A DNA stretch of 64,000 bases, taken from NCBI GenBank assembly GCA_964397565.1, contig CAYNJC010000003.1, positions 62,001-126,000 on the forward strand. Direction: 5' to 3'. Numbering within the stretch: position 1 is the stretch's first letter; each line of letters begins with the position of its first letter. This stretch comes from JAPLST01 sp964397565. GTDB lineage: Bacteria; Auribacterota; UBA3054; JAPLST01. Under the pieces are notes generated by a model, which saw only the letters and a list, made by a program, of their open reading frames with translations, ran no database searches and was not told where the DNA came from. Positions 15,796 to 23,985 of this stretch are shown piece by piece. The translations under genes were made by a program, and so were the position numbers.

Positions 15796-17622
15796 ATGTG
15801 GCGCCAACAACAGGTCGGTACAGTGCAGCAGCGGGTCGTCGTGGCTGGTGTCGCTGTGGTGCTGTGCCTGAGTAGCGCGCGCGGCGAACTGCTGTTTTAC
15901 GATCATGTAATGGGTGCGCCGCGCACGTTCACCGCACGCAATGACGGCGAGCACACCTATCCATTCTGTCTACGCTATTTCGAGGGTGCCGTGGCGGTGG
16001 TCAAGCCCGGGCTGGCCTATCCGGACAATGCCGGCGATGCCTGCAGCAATGCGTATGGCATTGCCAACGGCTACATGACCGTGACGCCGCTGACGCGCGC
16101 GCTGCAAATGTATTTGGACCGCGTGGAGGAAGATGACAGCAACGAGGTCTCCTTGGCGGTGAGTATGCTGGTGCGCTGCGTCAGCAGCAGTGGGCCGCGC
16201 AGTTGGGCGGGTGTTTCACTGCTGTTTGGCTCCTCGCCCATTGTGTCGGTGGGCATGGTGGGCACGGATGACAAGTGGACCATTCGCGGATTGAACACAA
16301 AAATGAAGTCGTTCACCGTGCGCAATGTTGCGTTCAAGTACCGCGACGCGCAGATCAAGAAGAAGACGGCGGCGGTGCCGGCGCACCGCGGCCAGACGTA
16401 CCTGATCGTGCTGTGGATGCGCAGCACCGGCCGCACGATGCGCTGGGGCGCGGATGTGAATCCGGCCTCGCCGCAGGAGGCCGAGCTGCGCGGCTTCAGT
16501 GGCGGCGGCGAGCGCATTCCGCTGTTTGACACGGTTTCTTTCGATGCCGAGGGCGCCAAGCTGCTGGTGGATGAACTCCGCATTGGCACGCGCTTGCAGG
16601 ATGTCTTTCCCGATGCGGCGGCGAATGACGCGCCGGGCGAGCAGCCGTTTGCGTTGCCGGCCAGCGCACGCGCGTCCATCATTGCCGTCAAAGGTGATCT
16701 CAATGACGGCACGGCCTGCCTGGCGCAGCAGAACGGCAAGACCTATTTATATTCGAACATCAGCGTGTTGATGGGCAATCGCGGCGTGAAGTTCGTGGAC
16801 TATAAAGGCCGGCAGTACAAACCGCTCAGCATCGAATGCGCGCGCGATGGTGATCTGGTGCGCATGGCGGTCAGCAATGCGCCGGCGACCGTGTTGCGCG
16901 TCGGCCCGACACCCTCGAACGGCACGGCCATTGCCGTCTGCCCCAATGCGTACGGCGAATATGACTTCACCCCGGTCTACGGTACGATCGTGGCCACCGG
17001 TCCGCAGCGGGTCGAAATTGACGCCCTCTTTACCGGCGCACTGATGGGCAGTCCGATCATCACCGCCGCCGGCCAATTGGTGGGGATTGCCACGCACGTG
17101 CGCGAACCCAATCCGGACTGGGTCAACAAGGACACGCCGTTTGTGGTCATCCGCCGCTTTGGCGCGCGGGTTGACACCATTGCGACGTGGACGCCCTGTG
17201 CGCCGGCCCTGTTTGCGCAGCACGGCGGGATCATCGCCCAGCGCGAGGAGTTGCTGACGGCGTTGCTGACGATCATGGGCACCTGGGCGCCCGACCCGTG
17301 CTGGGCATATGTGCCGCCGTACCGCTGGTTGCCGCGCGGCCTGCGCAGCTGGTCGCAAGCGCACAATGATGAAGCGCAGCGCAATCTGGTGCGCTTTCTC
17401 AAGGGTGACACCGGCGCCGAAAGCGCCATGCAAAAATCGCTCAAGGAAGACATCCGCGCCCTGCGCACGGAGCTCGATCGCACCGCCTGCACGGCGCCGC
17501 TCCGCTGGCAACTGCCGTTTTTCAGTGACAACTGGAAACAGATGGACACGTTTCAACAATTGCTAAAAAAATCGTTGGATACGGCATATAATCAGGTGGA
17601 CAGCAAGGCCGATGCGCGCTGA
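15796..17622 (+). CDS. Secreted protein with degenerate trypsin-like fold
   Basis: A 608-residue exported protein; the ATG at 15796 follows AGGGAGAG and starts a signal peptide ending near ARG|E (residue 30). The N-terminal half (about 35-270) is a beta-rich domain without a family match that I can name. The second half from about 290 resembles a trypsin-fold protease: 'TACLAQQNGKTYLYSNISVLMG' occupies the place of the catalytic-His strand but has Ser where His belongs; 'ARDGDLVRMAV' keeps the Asp strand; 'LFTGALMGSPIITAAGQLVGIATHV' matches the GNSGGP/V-G-I strand pair with Met in the Ser position. It should therefore be catalytically dead and perhaps acts as a binding scaffold. It is followed after ten bases by a zinc-ribbon membrane protein gene. 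Confidence 0.65.
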   Translation: MWRQQQVGTVQQRVVVAGVAVVLCLSSARGELLFYDHVMGAPRTFTARNDGEHTYPFCLRYFEGAVAVVKPGLAYPDNAGDACSNAYGIANGYMTVTPLTRALQMYLDRVEEDDSNEVSLAVSMLVRCVSSSGPRSWAGVSLLFGSSPIVSVGMVGTDDKWTIRGLNTKMKSFTVRNVAFKYRDAQIKKKTAAVPAHRGQTYLIVLWMRSTGRTMRWGADVNPASPQEAELRGFSGGGERIPLFDTVSFDAEGAKLLVDELRIGTRLQDVFPDAAANDAPGEQPFALPASARASIIAVKGDLNDGTACLAQQNGKTYLYSNISVLMGNRGVKFVDYKGRQYKPLSIECARDGDLVRMAVSNAPATVLRVGPTPSNGTAIAVCPNAYGEYDFTPVYGTIVATGPQRVEIDALFTGALMGSPIITAAGQLVGIATHVREPNPDWVNKDTPFVVIRRFGARVDTIATWTPCAPALFAQHGGIIAQREELLTALLTIMGTWAPDPCWAYVPPYRWLPRGLRSWSQAHNDEAQRNLVRFLKGDTGAESAMQKSLKEDIRALRTELDRTACTAPLRWQLPFFSDNWKQMDTFQQLLKKSLDTAYNQVDSKADAR

Positions 17623-17632
17623 CGCGGAGAAC

Positions 17633-18883
17633 ATGCGTGCACTGATAGTCGCGGGCATGTGCACATTGCTGTGCTTGACCGCCTACGCCACGCGCTGGGA
17701 CCGAAGCCCGTCACAGGAATGTGCACGCGTCGTGCAATTGCCGCGCACGAATGACATCTACTTCGGCCGCAATGCGCTGACATGGTCCAGCTTTCTTCAG
17801 CTTGCCAGCAACGGCACGTATCGTGTGTTGGAGTGCCAGCATTTGTATGTGGAAGAAAGCGACCGCGGCATCTGGACGCAGTCGGCCGGCGACAAAATCG
17901 TGTTTACCACAACTCGCACAGGCTACAGCATCAACTGTGGGCCGCTTGCGTTTTGCTTTGCTGCACTGCATCGCCCGGAGTTGGTCGTACGTACGCGTGA
18001 CCGCGTGACCAATCTGCTGACGACCACAGATGCCGACAGCTACAAAGCCGGACGGGTTATCAAACTCGCGGGGTTGATTGATCCGGCCGGGTATGACCGG
18101 CCGTTGATCGAGGTTGCCGCGGAGGTCAAGACGGTGACTCGCGACGAACTGCAGCGTTTTGCAGACGCCTTGTCTGCATGGCTCGAAAACCCGCCGACCA
18201 AGCATTTCCGCAGCACGCCCTATCAGTATCGTGATGTCGTCTTTCTGGCCGGCACGCGCAGTTCGTGGGGACTTGCGCAGAGTACGCAGGAATGCGTCGC
18301 CAGCATCAACAACTGCTATCCAAGCGGCCGGCCGCCGCGCCTGATGCAGCAGATAGACCAGTCCGAATTCGAGTATCGCACGGCGCACCGCCAGCCGTTC
18401 CTGGCGCATCCCGAAATGAACCTGCTCATGGCGCTCCCCCCGTGGCTGCGTATGGGCTTCATGCTCTTTATCTATTTCCCGTTTGCTGCTGTGCCGCTGG
18501 CGATGCTGCACGCCTTGATTTTCATCAAGACGCGCGGGCCATGCCCGGCATGCGGTGCGCCAGCCGCGCGTTGGAAATCGCGCGGACTATGCGGCCTCCT
18601 ACGTTGCCGAAACTGTCGGATATGGTTCAGAGTTAAGCACCGTCAAGCATGGCGCATGATTGTGATATTGATCATGACATGCGTATTGGGTTCTGTATGG
18701 GCCTTGTCTGGAATCTTTTTTCTGACAAATGACTTTCCCGCTTTCTTGCTTCTGATAGTGGCGATATGCGGGTGTCTTGAGATAGTCGAGCGGCGCTGGT
18801 ATCTGCGCTATGTGTTCAGGCACATGAATACGGAGGTCGAGCTGGTGCGCGCGAAAAAATTGTGGTGCGGCATCGTGCGCTGA
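17633..18883 (+). CDS. Membrane protein with zinc-ribbon, unknown function
   Basis: A 416-residue protein. The ATG at 17633 (after GGAGA) is preferred to the one at 17612, which overlaps the previous gene. A signal or anchor helix (ALIVAGMCTLLCLTAYA) precedes an extracytoplasmic domain of about 230 residues with several cysteines and 'TTTRTGYSINCGPLAF'. Then come a membrane segment (MGFMLFIYFPFAAVPLAMLHALIFI), a cytoplasmic treble-clef-like ribbon 'CPACGAPAARW...LCGLLRCRNC' (CPxC...CxxC), and two more helices. The layout (sensor-like outside domain, inside zinc ribbon) is unlike a family I can name. It is probably co-transcribed with the degenerate protease gene ten bases upstream, so the two products may work together at the envelope. 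Confidence 0.6.
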   Translation: MRALIVAGMCTLLCLTAYATRWDRSPSQECARVVQLPRTNDIYFGRNALTWSSFLQLASNGTYRVLECQHLYVEESDRGIWTQSAGDKIVFTTTRTGYSINCGPLAFCFAALHRPELVVRTRDRVTNLLTTTDADSYKAGRVIKLAGLIDPAGYDRPLIEVAAEVKTVTRDELQRFADALSAWLENPPTKHFRSTPYQYRDVVFLAGTRSSWGLAQSTQECVASINNCYPSGRPPRLMQQIDQSEFEYRTAHRQPFLAHPEMNLLMALPPWLRMGFMLFIYFPFAAVPLAMLHALIFIKTRGPCPACGAPAARWKSRGLCGLLRCRNCRIWFRVKHRQAWRMIVILIMTCVLGSVWALSGIFFLTNDFPAFLLLIVAICGCLEIVERRWYLRYVFRHMNTEVELVRAKKLWCGIVR

Positions 18884-19608
18884 CGCGCACGGCGTTGTGA
18901 AATGCGCATGGAGAACATCATGCGCGGCGAACGCTTTCGCCATCAGCGGGATGCATCAGCATGTAGCCGCGTTAACCAAGAAAAATCGTGAAAGCTATGC
19001 CAAGAGTTCTGGAAGCCTGGCGAACAATATTCGACAGGATCAACATGATTTGACATGATTGCGGCAGAGTAGCGCGCGGCGCGATAATCAATAAAACGGC
19101 CAATGGCCACAGGCACTGCCCACGTCTAGTCGCAGCGAAGTATCATGTACGATCATGTAAATCCTGTCAAGAAGGAATTAGTGTCATGTCAGTGGCTGGC
19201 AAACTTTCAAGGCAAGGGCAAGGATGTGAATCCGGATTCCCAAAAAAGAGGACAGATTAGAGTTCCTACCCTAGCAGCGTTTCAACAAGCCAAGATGCCC
19301 GTAAAACAAGGGAAGTAGCGAAAGCTATGCCAAAAGTTCTGGAGTCCGTCAGCGGCGCCGGGGGATTTCGCGCACCCCGGCTGCCACACCACACGCCCAA
19401 TCTGCGTCTTTTCCCTACCAGTAGGCGCATTGCGCTTTTCCACTCCTTCAATAGTCAATAATTTTTCCCACGGAAATCCCGGTAGAGGCATTTACTCAAT
19501 CTCATTCACCCACGACGCAAGGTCGTGGGGGTCTCGGCATGCAAAGAAGGCGACGGCTGCCGTACCGCAACCGAAAACCGAAAACTGAAAACTGCCGCGG
19601 CACCGCCG
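18884..19608. other. 725-bp gene-free stretch with duplicated and hairpin sequences
   Basis: No convincing gene. The 20-mer AAAGCTATGCCAAGAGTTCT at about 18990 recurs with one change at about 19321, so a piece of DNA has been duplicated. 'AAAAAAGAGGACAGATTAGA' (about 19242) resembles sequences that often precede REP-type transposase genes. A hairpin CCCACGAC-GCAAG-GTCGTGGG lies at 19509-19529, similar in form to IS200/IS605 end hairpins. I read this as a decayed mobile element; no transposase motif survives. Confidence 0.45.
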
Positions 19609-20901
19609 TCAGCGCCAGATGAACCAGACGGCGAGATAAGCGGCAATCACGGCGGCGAGGGTGAACGGCAGGCCGATCTTGGTGAACTCACCAAAGCGCA
19701 CCGGATAGCCTTCTTTCTTGAGCAAACCACAGGCGGCGATGTTGGCGGAGGCGCCGATGGGCGTGATGTTACCGCCCAGACTCGCGCCGAGCAGCAGGCC
19801 GAAATAGAACAGGGTCGGATTCACTTGCATGGCGGCCGACATCTTGGTGACCACCGGCAACATGGCCGCGAGATAGGGAATGTTGTCCACAAAGGCCGAG
19901 AGCAAGACAGAGACAAACACGATGATGGTGTAGCCGAGGAAGACATTGCTGCCGACCATGCCCGAGAGCGACTGGCCGAACAAATCGATCCAACCCGTGC
20001 TGGTCAGGCTGCCGATCAACACGAAGATGCCCATCAAAAAGAAGGTAGTGTCGTAGTCCAGCGATCTGAGGCCGGCGAAGAGCGAGACTTTGCCACGCCA
20101 GGTCTGCCACACCAGCGCAATCGCGCCGGCCACCACACAGATAAGGCCCGCGCCGTGCGCGAACTGGGCCTTGAAGAACGAGGCCGTGGCCAGGGTGAAA
20201 ATCAAGGTGATCAGCAGCACGGTGGGGAACCACGACTGCACTGTTTCAACCGGGATCAGCTCTAGTTTTTCGCGCTGGGTGCGAAACACAAAGTACAGCA
20301 CGAAGAACGACGTCAGCGCGCCAAGCTGAACCGCGAAGAAGATGCTGGGCTTGCCTTGATACCAGAAGAAATCCGTAAAACTCATGCCGGCGGACATGGC
20401 GAGCAGCATGCTCGGCGTGTCGCCAATCAAGGTGGCCGCGCCTTGCAGATTGCTGGAAATGGCGATGGCAATCATCATTTTCTTGGGATTGAACTTCAGC
20501 TTCTTGGCCAGAGCCAGGGCGACGGGTGCGATCAGCAGCACGGTTGCGACATTGTCCACGAAGGCAGAAATGGCGCCGGTGAGCAGGCAAATGAAGAGGA
20601 TGGCCCAGGCCGTGTTCTTCGAGCGATCCACGATCACTTCGGCCAGATAGGCGGGCGCGCGACTTTCAATCAGGACGTCGGCGATCATCAAATTGCCGAC
20701 AAAAATACCGATGACGTTCCAGTTGATCGAGGCGAAGGCTGCGCCGAGCGAGACGACGCCGGTGAGCAGCAGCAGCGCGCCGGCGCCGAGCGCGACCAGC
20801 ATGCGCCGCGTGGGCAGGACAATAAAGCACAGGTACGCCGCAAAAAATATCAGCAGCGCCAACAAGCGGTCATTCAAGAGGCCATTCATCATGGTCGTCA
20901 T
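19609..20901 (-). CDS. ArsB/NhaD-family anion or Na+/H+ transporter
   Basis: A 430-residue membrane protein from the ATG at 20901, with about eleven or twelve helices. It has the two-fold inverted-repeat signature of the IT superfamily: 'SAFVDNVATVLLIAPVALALAKKL' in the first half and 'SAFVDNIPYLAAMLPVV' in the second. 'SSNLQGAATLIGDTPSMLLA' and 'GASLGGNITPIGASANIAACGLLKKEG' are the matching substrate-binding hairpins. NhaD, ArsB and dicarboxylate carriers share this plan, and sequence reading alone does not separate them; the TPIGASANI loop is most like the ArsB/NhaD branch. No arsenic genes are nearby. The start lacks a clear ribosome-binding site. It stands alone, downstream of the NUDIX gene by 82 bases. 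Confidence 0.8.
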   Translation of the reverse strand: MTTMMNGLLNDRLLALLIFFAAYLCFIVLPTRRMLVALGAGALLLLTGVVSLGAAFASINWNVIGIFVGNLMIADVLIESRAPAYLAEVIVDRSKNTAWAILFICLLTGAISAFVDNVATVLLIAPVALALAKKLKFNPKKMMIAIAISSNLQGAATLIGDTPSMLLAMSAGMSFTDFFWYQGKPSIFFAVQLGALTSFFVLYFVFRTQREKLELIPVETVQSWFPTVLLITLIFTLATASFFKAQFAHGAGLICVVAGAIALVWQTWRGKVSLFAGLRSLDYDTTFFLMGIFVLIGSLTSTGWIDLFGQSLSGMVGSNVFLGYTIIVFVSVLLSAFVDNIPYLAAMLPVVTKMSAAMQVNPTLFYFGLLLGASLGGNITPIGASANIAACGLLKKEGYPVRFGEFTKIGLPFTLAAVIAAYLAVWFIWR

Positions 20902-20983
20902 TGTATCAAAAAAAAACAATACGCGCAAAAAGACAGTTGCGGATCGCGAGAGGAAAACCATGCGTGGCGCATGGTTTTATAAT

Positions 20984-21535
20984 TTAGCTGTGGCGCAGGA
21001 AGCGATAGAGCAAGACGGCCAGGGCGGTGAAGCCGTCGCGCAGCTCGTTGGTGCGCAGCATCTGTTCAAGCTCGTCGAGCGTAAACCAGCGCACTGCCGT
21101 GACTTCGTCATCATCAATGGTATCGCTGATTTTGTGCGCAGCGCGGGCGACAAACAAATGAAAATGATGATTGCTGCGGCCAATCTGCGGATGAAAATTG
21201 TAAAGTGGCTCGAGGAGGGGCGCGTCATGCCCGGTTTCTTCGATCAGTTCGCGGCGGGCGCCTTCGCACAGATCCTCGCCGGGTGGAATATTGCCGGCCG
21301 GAATCTCCCAACCAAAGGCGTCGACCATGTAGCGATACTGCATGGTGAGCAAAATGCGCCCGTCCGCGCCGACCGGGATGACGCCGGCGACCAGCATCGG
21401 GAACTCGAGCGCGTGGAAATCAATGCTTTTGCCGCTGGGCAGGGTGATGGTGTCGAGATGATGCGTGACCCACTTGGACTCGACCAAGGTGGTGCGCCGG
21501 GTGCGCTGCCAGCGCGGGCGCGTGCCCGCAGTCAT
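20984..21535 (-). CDS. NUDIX hydrolase (ADP-ribose pyrophosphatase-like)
   Basis: A 183-residue hydrolase of nucleoside-diphosphate-linked substrates. The Nudix box is complete: 'AGNIPPGEDLCEGARRELIEETGHDA' at about residues 80-105 fits GX5EX7REUXEEXGU. The upstream 'FPMLVAGVIPVGADGRILLTMQYRYMVDAFGWEIPAGN' and the 'GRSNHHFHLFVAR' strand are typical of the ADP-ribose/GDP-mannose group, so ADP-ribose to AMP plus ribose-5-phosphate is the likely reaction. It overlaps the aroD stop codon by four bases and is the last gene of a three-gene coupled operon with a Memo-AMMECR1 fusion and aroD. Confidence 0.92.
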   Translation of the reverse strand: MTAGTRPRWQRTRRTTLVESKWVTHHLDTITLPSGKSIDFHALEFPMLVAGVIPVGADGRILLTMQYRYMVDAFGWEIPAGNIPPGEDLCEGARRELIEETGHDAPLLEPLYNFHPQIGRSNHHFHLFVARAAHKISDTIDDDEVTAVRWFTLDELEQMLRTNELRDGFTALAVLLYRFLRHS

Positions 21536-22239
21536 GCCGGTGGCTCGAGCAAGCGCCAGGCGGCGCGCGTGTCGGCCACGGACAATTGCCCGGGTGCGAC
21601 GGCGTGCGCCAGCGCGGCATAGCCGAGCACCGAACCAAACACCGGCGCGACCATGCGTACGGCACGGCCATACGGGCCCATGCCGACGACGGCAAGTTTC
21701 AAGTCCGGCGCGGCCTGCGGTAATGCCAGCAGGCGCAACACATCCGCCGCCGAGGCGCAGTGAGTGGCCAGTTTGACGATAGTGTCGGCGGGCGCGTGGG
21801 CGGCGCGGGCGGTGGCGAGCAGTTCATGCAAGCGCGCGTCCGGTGGCGTGGCCGAGAAATCGTGCCAGGAAAGAATGCAGGTAGTGGCATGGCGGGCGAG
21901 GTCGTCGCGCAGGAGCGCCAGCAACAGCAGATTGGCCAATTCGATATCAACGGCGTCAACCAACGGCAGGGCGATGCGCAGGAACCGCGCGCGCTGTTCG
22001 AGCGGCAAGCAGCATTCGCCGCCTTCCTTGACATCGCGCAAGGTGCAGATCAGCGGCCGGCTGGTGGCGGTGCGCAGCGCGCAGAGATCTTGGGCCAGCG
22101 TGTCGGTGGTCACCAATTCCGTGAGGTCGGCGCGATATTCGACAAGATCGGGCGGGCAGGCCGTGATGGCCGCCAGATCAGCTGCCAGGGTGCGCGCCGT
22201 TGCGACACCGACAAGTTGGGGAGGGACGCAGGTGATCAT
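21532..22239 (-). CDS. aroD: Type I 3-dehydroquinate dehydratase
   Basis: A 235-residue class I enzyme of the shikimate pathway, converting 3-dehydroquinate to 3-dehydroshikimate through a Schiff base. Visible active-site parts: 'LVEYRADLTEL' (Glu, Arg), 'RPLICTLRDVKEGGE', His in 'ILSWHDFSATP', the Schiff-base Lys in 'TIVKLATHCASA', Arg in 'GPYGRAVRMVAPVFGS', and the closing 'AHAVAPGQLSVADTRAAW' with Gln. Length fits the family. Both ends overlap neighbours by four bases (ATGA), so translation is coupled to the Memo-AMMECR1 gene upstream and the NUDIX gene downstream. Confidence 0.95.
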   Translation of the reverse strand: MITCVPPQLVGVATARTLAADLAAITACPPDLVEYRADLTELVTTDTLAQDLCALRTATSRPLICTLRDVKEGGECCLPLEQRARFLRIALPLVDAVDIELANLLLLALLRDDLARHATTCILSWHDFSATPPDARLHELLATARAAHAPADTIVKLATHCASAADVLRLLALPQAAPDLKLAVVGMGPYGRAVRMVAPVFGSVLGYAALAHAVAPGQLSVADTRAAWRLLEPPA

Positions 22240-23861
22240 GGCGTATGCTCGCCAAACACCTCGGCGGTGAAGACAAACAGCTCGGCGGATTTGTAGGCGT
22301 CCACATCCAAGCCCGCTTTGCGGCCGAGCTGGCGCAGGAACGTTTCGCGATCCCAGCCTTGCTCGGTGGCGACTTGCGGCAGGAAGACGCCCTGATAGCG
22401 GCCTTTCTTGAGCACGACGCCATGCACGCCGGCGATGACGTCCTCGGGTGCGGCCACTTTGCGCAACGGGCTCATGACTGAAATTTCGATTACGATATTC
22501 TGCAATTCGCCGGGCTGCACAGGTGAAAAGCGCGGGTCTTCGGTGGCCGCATTGCAGGCGTTCTCGCGCACCGTCTCGGCCAACGGCTTGATGCCTTGAA
22601 TGTAGCCGATGCAGCCGCGCAGCTCGCCATGTTCATGCAAGGTGACGAACGCGCCGGCGTTTTCCTTCAAGCGCGGGGTGAGCGGATAGGCGGCCAAGTC
22701 GGGCACGCCTTTTTTCTGGACATGCCGGGTGAGCGTATCGCGGGCGAGAGTGAGCAAGGTGTGGCGTTCGGCGGCGGTCAAGCCGGGTTCGTTGGTGGCC
22801 GCGACCGCTGGGACGGCGTTGGTGGCCGCGGCCGTTGGGGCGGGTGCGGGCGCGGGCGGCGCAGCAGCCGCATCGTAAAATGCGAGCGCGGCATACGAAA
22901 CGCTGTGGGTATATTCGTTGTCGGCGTCGCCGGATTTGTAGTAACGCAGCAGCGTGCCGTGCGCGGCGGGCGGGAGCGTGGCCAGCATCAGCGCGGTTGG
23001 CATGACGCCATCCCAGGTGATGCCGGTTTGGGCGGCATAGGTGAAGATGCCTTTGATGTCCTTGGCGAGGATGCGCTCGAACGCACCCTGATCGAGCGCC
23101 GACAAGCGGTTCTTAACGTCGTCGCGAAAGGGCGCAAAATCAAAGGCCGCCCCATAGTGGGTGAAATCCGTGCTGACGACCACCAAGTCGCGCGGGCCGA
23201 CTTGCTGTTTGAGCAGCGCGCCCAGTTCGGCTGCCTGGCTGGGCGTGAGCTGGCCGACGATGAGCGGCACGAGCGTGAAATCTTTCAGCATCGTCTGCAG
23301 AAACGGCAATTCGAGTTCGAGGGCATGTTCGCGCGCGTGCGCGGCGGGCAGGTCGCGCACCAGCGGGTTTTTGCGCAGCGCGTCGAGCACCGTGCGATCC
23401 AACGGCACCAAGCCGAGCGGCGTCTCGAACGCATCAACATTCAGGCTGGCGACGCCCTCAAACGCAATATAATGCGACGGCCCCAGCAGGAACACGCGCG
23501 CAACCGACTGGCCTTCGAGCTGTTTGAAACTTTCCGCGGCACAGCGGCCGGCATAGGCATAGCCGGCATGCGGCGCAATCAGGGCGCGGATCGTCACGCC
23601 GGTGAGGGTGCGCGTGGCTTGCTGCAGATAGCCGGCAATTTCGCGGGCCAAGGCGGTTTTGTCGGCGGGATACCAACTGCCGGCGACGGCAGGGCGGCGA
23701 ATGGTCATGGGTTTCATGGGCGTGGCTCCAAGGCAATGGCTAGCCGTGCTGCAGGCAAGGATGGCGACCAGTAGCAACATCCGCTGTCGGCGCAGACCGC
23801 ACGCGGCGGCGGCACGCTGCAGGCCGCGCGGATGACTGCCAATATGATGGTCGAGAGGCAT
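22236..23861 (-). CDS. Memo-AMMECR1 fusion (AmmeMemoRadiSam proteins B+A), possible lipoprotein
   Basis: A 541-residue fusion. The Memo domain begins at 'MTIRRPAVAGSWYPAD' (about residue 52) with metal-site-like 'APHAGYAYAG', 'LGPSHY' and 'STDFTHYG'. After an Ala/Pro linker the AMMECR1 domain runs from 'HTLLTLARDTLTRHV' with 'LRGCIGYIQGIKPLAETVRENACNAATEDPRF'. Usually the two proteins are encoded beside a radical-SAM enzyme (AmrS), which is absent here. The ATG at 23861 gives a signal-like segment (MLLLVAILACSTASHC with lipobox ILAC) and lies six bases after a TATAAT -10. An internal ATG at 23717, preceded by GGAG with an eight-base spacer, would give a cytoplasmic 493-residue form. Both forms are possible. 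The substrate is unknown. Coupled to aroD by ATGA. Confidence 0.85.
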   Translation of the reverse strand: MPLDHHIGSHPRGLQRAAAACGLRRQRMLLLVAILACSTASHCLGATPMKPMTIRRPAVAGSWYPADKTALAREIAGYLQQATRTLTGVTIRALIAPHAGYAYAGRCAAESFKQLEGQSVARVFLLGPSHYIAFEGVASLNVDAFETPLGLVPLDRTVLDALRKNPLVRDLPAAHAREHALELELPFLQTMLKDFTLVPLIVGQLTPSQAAELGALLKQQVGPRDLVVVSTDFTHYGAAFDFAPFRDDVKNRLSALDQGAFERILAKDIKGIFTYAAQTGITWDGVMPTALMLATLPPAAHGTLLRYYKSGDADNEYTHSVSYAALAFYDAAAAPPAPAPAPTAAATNAVPAVAATNEPGLTAAERHTLLTLARDTLTRHVQKKGVPDLAAYPLTPRLKENAGAFVTLHEHGELRGCIGYIQGIKPLAETVRENACNAATEDPRFSPVQPGELQNIVIEISVMSPLRKVAAPEDVIAGVHGVVLKKGRYQGVFLPQVATEQGWDRETFLRQLGRKAGLDVDAYKSAELFVFTAEVFGEHTP

Positions 23862-23867
23862 AGTGCT

Positions 23868-23914
23868 ATTATAGCATAAGTGCGCGAATGTTTTTATGGA
23901 GAAAATGTTATACT
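23868..23914. promoter_or_regulatory. Divergent extended -10 promoters
   Basis: Minus strand: TGCTATAAT with TATAAT at 23868-23873, only six bases before the Memo-AMMECR1 ATG at 23861, so its transcript could be leaderless. Plus strand: TGTTATACT with TATACT at 23909-23914, about 70 bases before the MORN-like protein gene. Neither has a good -35. Confidence 0.5.
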
Positions 23915-23985
23915 TACTGACGTAGTATGCAGCATGAGCGCATACGCATATTGTGCATGAGTAACTGATGCAAGGACGACCTGCA

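Noticed and set aside
17571..17600. TATAAT at about 17587 as a promoter for the zinc-ribbon membrane protein
   Set aside because: No -35 at proper spacing; it lies in coding sequence of the upstream gene.
19282..19491. 69-residue minus-strand ORF in the decayed region
   Set aside because: No family match, no ribosome-binding site, and it overlaps the duplicated element; treated as remnant.
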